Below, piece after piece: positions 1 to 9,000 of a stretch of 21,808 nt of DNA. The position numbers and the translations under genes were made by a program. Under the pieces are notes generated by a model that saw only the letters and a list, made by a program, of their open reading frames with translations, did no database searches and was not told the DNA's origin. Each line of letters begins with the position of its first letter. The first letter of the stretch is position 1. Source of the stretch: JADJPL01 sp964607915 (GTDB lineage: Bacteria; Bacteroidota; Bacteroidia; Chitinophagales; Saprospiraceae); NCBI GenBank assembly GCA_964607915.1, contig CAZSMU010000057.1:1-21808 (forward strand), in the 5' to 3' direction.

Positions 1-3000
1 TGATGGTGCGCCGAATGCTGCCCTCCGGGATGGCGCAGCCCGTCGCCAGCGATACTGCCGACTGGATCAGAAAATCTGTACTATTCTGAAGGTCCAAAAG
101 AGGTATCTGTATGGGTGTCGTCAGGCTATTGAATGTTTCTACAGCAGAACCTCCGACACGGTAGCTTATCCGCATCGCCTGCGAGGGCGTCAGTACTACT
201 GTGGCAGTGCTTCCTTCGCAGACTTCGCCGGGCAGGGTAATGTTCAATGCCGGGGGAGCCACGCTACCGCTTACCAGGAAGGTTTGGGATACGGAGCAAC
301 CGTAGGCATCGGACACCCGAACCGTATAGGTGCCTGCACTCAGGTTGGAGAGGTCCTCTGAAGTGGCGCGGCTAGACCAGGAGAAGCGGTAAGGAGCAGT
401 ACCTCCTTTTACGCTGAGGTCAATCGAGCCCGTCGTACCCCCGGAGCAAGTTGGGAATACAGAGCCACTTACTTCAATGGGGGGATTCACTGCAATCCGG
501 GTACTTGCAGTACTGGTACAACCGCCCGGGCCCGTCACCGTCACGGTAAAGTCTGAAGTCTCCAGCAGATAAGGGGTAATCCGCGAGGTGGTGTCCCCCG
601 TATTCCAACGGTAGGACAAACCACCTGAGCCTTGCAGCGACACCGGGCCTTGGGTACACAGCACGCCGCCCGTTGCACTCAGATCCGTAATATTGGCATC
701 CGGGTAGAGATGTACCGTGATGATACCCTTTGCCGTATCGCTTGCACATCCTCCAGTCAGCGGGATGCGGTAAGGGAAAGCACCCGCTACGACCGGAGTA
801 CCACTGATAGTGATTTGGCCGGCAGTCCACACTGCACTCACACCGAGAGGAAGGCCGGTGACCGTTCCGATTCCGGTAGCTCTGTTAGTAGTATGGGTGA
901 GCGTCGGAAGGGCGGTATTGATACAGACCGAGGGCGAAACGGAGGCAGCACTTGCGCGCATACCGGGCGTCACGATAATCAGGATGGTATCGCGAGCTGC
1001 TAACAAGCCATTGAGCGTTGCCGTCACCCGAATGATTGCGGTATCTGGAACGGTACCCGTGTTCATAGCTGCGAAAGGAGCGATATTGCCCGTACCCGAA
1101 GCCGGCAGGCCAATCGAGGGCTTGCTGTTTGTCCAGGTATAGACGAATCCGGGGAAAGCGGTATTGAACGATATCCTTGTCGTAGTAGCCGTGTGGCATA
1201 AAGTCTGATCAGGATTCAGCGCAAGAGGGGGAGGCGTGGCTAATATATACAGGGTATTCCTGGTACAGCGCGTCGTACCGCCCACTGTGCTGCAGGCCGT
1301 GTAAGGCAGGTTGAGCGTACCCTGGAAGGAAGAGTCGGGGTAAAAAGTATAGCTGCCATTCGCCTGTAGGACGGCGCGGCCGACCCCCGGGATAGTCGTA
1401 TCCAGCGGGGTAGCGACCAGGGTATCCCCGTCGGCATCCACATCGTTCAGCAGGACATTGCCCGTTACAGTCGTTCCCGGGACAGCCATTTGATAATCAT
1501 CTGCCCCAAAAGTAGTGTTAGGGGAGCCGGTACCCAGCACGGTCAGCTCCTGGAAACCCGTATCGCATCTGGAGGTAGGGGTTTGGCTATCGCAAACCTC
1601 ATAGGCATAGCGCAGGTTGCCGCTAAAGCCCGTGGCAGGTGTAAAGCGTATATTGCCCGTTGAGGTATCTACCGTGGCAGTACCCTGGGTCAGGGCATCC
1701 AGTGGGGTGATGACCCGGACAGAGGATGCTCTCAGAGTTGTGCTGCCTGAGCCTGCCCCGTCGTTGGCCAGGGTTTTGACTACTACTGCCTGTCCTTCTT
1801 TGGTCGTGGCGCGATCCGGATGGGCTACCGGTCGGTTGAGGGGCGAATAAGCTGTCAGGACCCGTATTTCCAAACGACTCAGCGGACAGTTGGCGGTAGC
1901 TCCCGGAGGACATACCCGCACACTGAAGCGATAGGTGCCCGGCACGGTAGCCCGGAAGGAGTATGTACCATCCTGATTCAGGACGGGCAAAGAGTCACTG
2001 GGGTTGGAAAGATCTCGCTGCACCGGCCCGAAGGAGGAGCCGCTACCCGGCGAATCGTTGGTAGCAAGCCGACCGAGTACCTGTACCCCTGCATACGTTA
2101 TCTGCATATCGGAGCCATAAAAGCCGCTGTAGGGATCGGTCTTCATCGTCAGCTCCTGGGCGTTGGAGTAGCCATCTCCGTCGCAATCCGAAGCGGCCCA
2201 GATGGAGTTGGCCGTTACAAACCCTAAATAGCCTGGGTTTTGGACAGGATCACAGGGATCCAGCGGATTATCCCCAGCCGATACTTCCTGACCGTCCAGG
2301 ACGCCATCGCCGTCGGTATCCGGGATACGGGGGTCTATTTCGCCCGGATCCACGATGCCATCTTTATCCGCATCTTCCACTCCGTCATCTACCCCATCGG
2401 CATCTGTGTCCACGTCCAACGGGTCGGTCTCGCCCGGGTCGAACTGCCCGTTGCGGTCCGCATCTTCGACACCGTCGGAGATTCCGTCGTTGTCGGTATC
2501 TACATCGCGGGGGTCGGTCTCGCCCGCGTCCACGATGCCATCTTTATCTGCGTCTTCGATACCGTCGTCAATACCGTCGCCGTCGGAATCTGTATCCAGC
2601 GGGTCGGTCTCGCCCGGGTCCAGGGTACCATCTTTATCTGTGTCTTCGATACCATCGTCAATGCCGTCGCCGTCGGAATCCGGGTTATTGGGGTCTGTTT
2701 CGCCCGGGTCCACGACTCCGTTGGCATTTTTATCTTCCACGATATCGGGGATGCCATCGTTATCCGAATCCCCTCTGACGAGGACGATGTAATCCTCTAC
2801 TTCGCCGTCTTTGGCAAAGCCGGTCACCTGGTCCACTGCGTCGCGCGAAGTACCGACCCGGAAGCGGGCACCCAGTACAGAGTCGATCACCACGCTTTGC
2901 GGCACATCGAATACCAGCGATACGGTGCCATTGGCGGCGATGGAGTCGAATTCCACTTCTGCGGAGTCCAGGAAATCCCTATCCATATTCCAGTCTATGT

Positions 3001-6000
3001 AGCCATAGACGTAGGCCAGTGTATCGGTGCGCACAGAGACCGTGAACGTAGCCGTTTGTCCGCGGAAGAAAGTAGAAGGTTTGGTCACGCCGTCTTCGTC
3101 ATCCGATCCGTTCCCGTCGTCGCCTCCGCTCTGTTGGCCGGCGTTTGCGTCTGGTTGCCCGTTCGAATCCCGGTCCACGGAGCTGCCGAGGTACACCCTG
3201 GGGGTACGGCTCACCTGGTGTCTGGCTCCATTTTGGGCAATCGTTACCGGGTAGCCACTGGGGAGGTCTCCAAGGTCGAGGCATTGGAGAGCGAAGTTGT
3301 TGTTCGACACCAGGGATCCCGGTGCCAGGCGTACCTTATAGTAATACGTATTTGCAGCGCAGGAGTCGTTGTCCAGGAACCCATTGGCATTTGCATCTGC
3401 TGAGCCAAGGCTTACGATGCCGATACCATTGAGGGTATCCGTACGTCCGGTACAGGCAAGCGAGGAGTGGTAGCCCGAGGGGTTGGTTACTGCAATGGTG
3501 TACACCCCTTCGGCATCCACCAGGAAGTGGTAGGCGCCCGTGCTTCCGCTATGGGTGATATATACCGTTCCCGGGCCGGTGACGCTGATGCTTCCCCCCG
3601 GTATGATTTCGCCGGAGTTTTCACAATACAGCACTCCAAATGGATTCGCCGAGGCAGTATTCGACTCCACGGAATCCGGGCGGAAGTCGTTGTCGGCATC
3701 CGCGAAAATACCCCCGTCGAACGATACGCCTACGGTTCCGGAAGAGACGGTGAAGCAGGTAGAGAACCCATTGTTGTCAAACGGAATATCCGAGTCTATG
3801 GAATCCAGGCTGTTGGCCTCTATATTCGGGATGGTAAACTTGTGGTTAGCTGCTTGTGCCACCCCGGAGTAATCCAGTTTGAACTTATACGAGCCCGCTG
3901 CCGGCATGGGGATGGCATAGCCGCCGGAAGAGTCTGTACTCAGCTGTGTATTGGCGACAGCTGACCCTGCGCAGGTATAGAGCTCTGCGGTGGCACCTAC
4001 CACCCTCTTTTCGTCCCGGTTGAGGGAGATGGTATCGCGTCTGCCATTCCGGTTGTTGTCGTACCAGACGATGCCGGATATTGCGCGGCGTGCCACGACA
4101 TCCAGGATGTTCTGGCTGCACGCTTGTGGGGTTCCGTCGTCGCAGGCGGTGTAAGTAAAGGTAGCTTTACCCGTAAAAGAGGGAGAACCTTTAAACGTAT
4201 AGGTACCATTTGCCGCCAGGATGAAGGTGTAGTCCGACGTGATGACGGTATCCGGGGTAACCGACATCGAGTCACCCTGGGCGTCCATGTCATTCAGCAG
4301 CACATTGCCGGTGGATACAGCGGCTGCGGGGACCAGTGCCACATCATGGGCGGTGAGGATACTGTTGTCGCCTCCTGTGGGAATGACCGACACAAACTGG
4401 CTGGCGTAGCTCCATGTACCGGACACGTTGTCTTTTACGCGGTAGGTGTAAGAAATCGTCCCGATGAAGTTCACGCCCGGTGTGAAGGTTATGGCGCCCG
4501 TGGTCGGGTTGACCGATACGGAGCCGCTGGCGGGCGGGGTAACGATTTCGACCGTAGCAGGGAGTACCTTACCCCCTACCCTGCCGGCCAGGTCGTTGGC
4601 GATGGTAGGAATGGTGACGGGCTGGTTGCTCAGCGTCTCTGCGATATCCACGTGTGCCATAGGCGGGTTATCGGTATCCGGGTCGAGTACAGAAACCGTC
4701 ACGGGGAAGAAAGTGGTATCCACGCCGTTGAAGGCAGGGACGGTAAACTTATATAGCCCTGGGCTTGCCCCCGGGAAAGAGAAGGTTCCATTTGAGTTGA
4801 CCGTAAGGGCGGCGGCAGAAGGGTTGCCCGGATCCGATGTTGCAGGCAGGTAGGTCACCCCGGAGGAGCGTCCCTGGTCGTTGATGCCCAGATCCCCGCT
4901 GAGGGGCACGTTTTTATCGGTCACGCCGAAGTCCGGGAACGGGAAGAAGCGCACGATATTGAAGCTGTAGTCTTCTACTTCCCCGTCTGCGCGGTATCCA
5001 TACGGAGAGGGATTTTGTAGCCAGTTGCCGGAGATATCCGAGGTGAGGCGGACGCGCAGGTAGGTTCGCCCCGGCGGGAGGGATCGGCCGGGGTTGAACC
5101 CTTGCCAGGAAAGTCCGAGTACGCGGGGGGTGGAATCCCGGGGTACGGAGAGGATTTCCGAGCGCTCATCGCTGTCAAACGTGCCGTTGCGGTCGAAGTC
5201 TGCCCAGGCTACGAGGTAGGCAACACTGGCTGTGTCGTTGAGCACGCTGCCGATGACCAGTTCATAGGAATTTTCGCTGTATTGTATGTCTGCCGGGGTA
5301 CTCACTCCGTCTTCGTCGGGGTACTGGTTGTTGTCATCGCCCAGGGCCACGTTGCCAGCCGCGACGTTGTTACCTCCGTTATCCGCATCGATAAAGTTGC
5401 CCATGCGCAGGGTAGGCACGATACCGTGCTTGGCTGGGTCGCCGTTGTTTTCGTAGGATGTGGGGGCGTCGCCGTACTCATCTCCGGCGCAGTCTTCGAT
5501 AGGGATGACCCTTACCGGGACGGAGACGGAAGTCTGGCAATTATTGGCCAGATTGGTCACCACACCCGTATAGGTAGTCGTGGCAGTCGGCCTTGCGGCG
5601 GGATTTTTGGCAAAGGCATTGCTGAGCGAGGGCGATGGGGTCCAGGCGTACTGGTAGTTGCCCGCAGACGGGGTGATCTTGAGGGGCAGCACGACGCTAT
5701 CGCCCTGGCAGATCACGAGTTGTCGGGTCGGGGTGGTATCCACGGCAAAGCCTGCCGGGGTAACGGCCACATATACTTCTTCTGAGCCAGTGCAGCCGGT
5801 AGTTCTATGTGTTTGGATGACCCTGTACCGCTGGTTGGCGGTCGGGCGCACCACGGTAGTCGGCGAGGTGGGGGATTCGATGGCGGTACCTAGCCACTGG
5901 TAAGAGATGCTGTTCGAGGGGTTGCTTACGCTCAGCGTCGTGCTCCCCGGAAGGCACACATTGGTATTCCCTGCAATTTCCAGTGCAGGCAGAGCCTTGA

Positions 6001-9000
6001 TGGTCACGGTAGTAGAATCGGTAGCTGTGCAGGAACCATTCGAAACGGTGAGTTTGTAAACGGTGGTCGTGGTCGGGTTGGCCTTGGGCTGGGCACTGGA
6101 AGGGTTGTCCAGTCCCGTGGTGGGCGACCAGGAGTAGGTAGAGCCCGATACGGGAGCCTGTCCGAGGGTGACCGACTCTCCGGCACAAACCGAATAATCG
6201 GGCCCCGCGTCGGCGGCGGTGCCCGGCGTCGGGGTCACTTTAAGGGTTTTGCTGACGGAGCACCCGTTGGTGTAGGTCACTTTCAAGGTATAGTTGGTTT
6301 CCCGATTCGCTTTTGCGGTGGGGTTGGCTACGTTGGCTGCACTCAGGTTGGTGGTCGGGCTCCAGGCGTAGGTGGACACGTTGGACAAGCTGCCGGTGTT
6401 CCCGGAAGCCCCGATACCGATGGCGCCGCCGGTAGAGGGGCAGATCGTCTTGTCGGTGAGCGTAAAATCCGGGGCGGTTTTCACCTCTATGGTGATCATC
6501 GTATCCACAGGAGCTCCGCAACCGGAGGCTCTGAGCGTATAGGTAGTCGTAGTCGTCGGACTGGCGACCGGGTTGATGATATTGGTAGCGCTCAGACCCG
6601 CATTCGGCGACAGCCAGGAGTAGGAAACCCCTTGTACCGGACTACCCTTGATTTTTGTAGAGCCACCGGGGCAGATCGTGTCAGCGGCCACGCCGGGGAA
6701 GAACGTACCGGTAGGGGCTTTGAGCAACACCGTATCTTTGACGGAGCATCCCGAGGCCGGGTCGCTGACGGTCAGGATCATTTCCAGGTCGGTGGCGAAC
6801 GTAAGCTCCGGTTGGGGGCTGTTGCCGTTCGTTCCATTGGTCCAGGGGGCTACCGGGGACCAGGAATAGGTCCGGGTCAAGTTGGTATCCACAGAGGTTC
6901 CTATCTGTACGACCGCACCCGCACAGACCGTCTTGTCGGCACCGGCATTGGCCGTGACGTTGGCCGTTTGTACGGCTACGGTATCCTTTATGATACAGCC
7001 GGAGGTTATGTCCTTTACCTCGACCACGTACGACTGGTTGCCCGACGACAGCGCGACCCGGGGGTTAGATGTGAGCCGGGCATTGTTGGGGTCGAGCATA
7101 CCGCTGGTGTTATTCCAGGAGTACGTGTAATTGGAATTGTTCGCCAACCCGATGGAGACGGTATCTTTCGGGCAGTTGAACTTGTTGGGGGCAGCGAATA
7201 CCGGAAGGCTCAGGCTCGAGTTGTTCACGACCAGGGTATAGGTACACACGTTGGTCGAATCGCTCTTACTCGTAGCGGTGACGGTAATGCTGAGGTTGGG
7301 CGTTTGGCTGACGACCCGCGGGACGGCTTTGGTTGCGTCGTCGAATGCGTTGGCGGGGCTCCAGCGGAAGTTGAAGTCGGTGGAGTTGACCCCGATCGCC
7401 GCTACCCGGTAGCCGGTGGAGGAGAGCCTGGGGCAGTTAGGGGCATCCAGCACGTCCACCCTTGAGATGACGCAGTTTGCTGATGCACCGCCCGTACAAG
7501 CGCCCAGGGCGATGTTGCCGGAATAGCAGGACACCCCATTCAAGGTTGCTTTGCGGCGGAACACCACGGTATTCCCGCTGCCCAGTTTGACCTGCACGTT
7601 TGCGCCCCCGAGCTGGGTGTTAAGGATGGACAGGGTACCGTCGCCGGAGACCTTCTCCCAGGCATATACGGTACCCTCGGGGTTTACCGGGCCTTGATGG
7701 GTGACCCACCTCGTCCCGCAAATACTGGTCTCGTTGACATTGGGATAGAGGGAGGCAACCTTGACATAGTCCACAAAGGTACAACCGCTTTTGGTCGCCG
7801 TCAGCGTATACTGCAACTGACTGGGCACCTGGTTAGCGGCCGGCTGGAAAGTTGGGCGGGCGACTGTCGCCGACGAAAGGTACGAGGTGGGCGACCAGGC
7901 GTAGGTGAAGCCGGTCACCGATGGGATGCCCAATTGTGCCGTCGTAGTACCATCCTTGCAGAGCGTCTGGTCGGCGCCCGCAAAATCCGCTCCCGGTGCA
8001 GCTATGGGCGTCACGAGCACCGTGTCGAGCATGGTACAGGTACCCCCACCTATTTTACTCACGGTCACGGTGAGATAGTAGCTTGTGGCGGAAGAAGGGG
8101 TAGCCACGGGTTGGGCGCAATTAGTGCAGGACAAGCTCGCGTTCGCGGCCCAGGCGTACTGTACCAGCGGTGTCCCCTGTATCGGATTGGGGCCGATTTG
8201 CACCCCGCTGCTTCCCTCGCAGAAAGATTTATCGGCACCGGCATTCCCGTTGACGGTAGCCACGGGAATCTGGTCTATTCCGAAGCAACCATTACTGTCG
8301 GTGGCGCGCAAAGTATAAATTGTAGATACCGATGGCGAATGGGTGAGCGAAGCAGAGGTAGAAGCCGCCATGGTATCTGAGCCCACAAACCATTTATAGG
8401 TATATCCAGTACCCGAGCCGCCCGTGACGGAGCCGCTCAGGGTCACGGAGCTCCCCGGGCAGGTGTAGCCCCGAGGTCCGTTGGCGATGGTCGCGGTAGG
8501 CGCGATCAACTGGTTCCCTCCCGATGTGCGTATCCTGAAGGTATGCACATTGGACGTATCCATGGGCACGTTTTCGCAGGATCCCCCGATGACTGCCGGC
8601 CCGGGCAGCAACACGACGCGGCGGAAGTAGCGGTCGGCATTGCCCGGTTCGGGGGAGTAGTTTTTCTCGGTCGCCCCGGCGATATTGGTCCATGTGGTCT
8701 GGTCGGGCGAGACCTGCCACTGGTACAAGACCGGGCTGAAGTAGTTCTCCGGGCTGGTGATAGAGACTTTAGAGCCGAGGATGGACTTGGACAAGCCGCC
8801 TGCACAGGCTTCCTGAAGGGTGTCTATACTGTTGTCGCTCAAGGCGATATCTGAAGGGATGAACCCATCTTCGAGGGCGCTCAGCCAAACGCTGTAACTC
8901 CCGCCCGATGAGGTTTCCTGTGCGCCCGGGGTAGTGGCGCTTTCCAGTTGATCATCCGTAAAGCTGCTTAAATAGAGCCTGCCGTTGTGCAAATCCACGT

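Noticed and set aside
2321..2770. CRISPR array suggested by regular repeats
   Set aside because: The 90-bp units are contiguous, in frame and encode DxDxDG motifs; there are no distinct spacers.
2240..3403. Plus-strand open frame of 387 codons
   Set aside because: It lies antisense to the calcium-binding repeats and second GEVED domain of the giant gene; its Val/Ile/Gly-rich repeating translation is a product of those repeats.
6632..7465. Plus-strand open frame of 277 codons
   Set aside because: It is antisense to the Ig-like units of the giant gene; the length follows from GC-rich codon use on the other strand.
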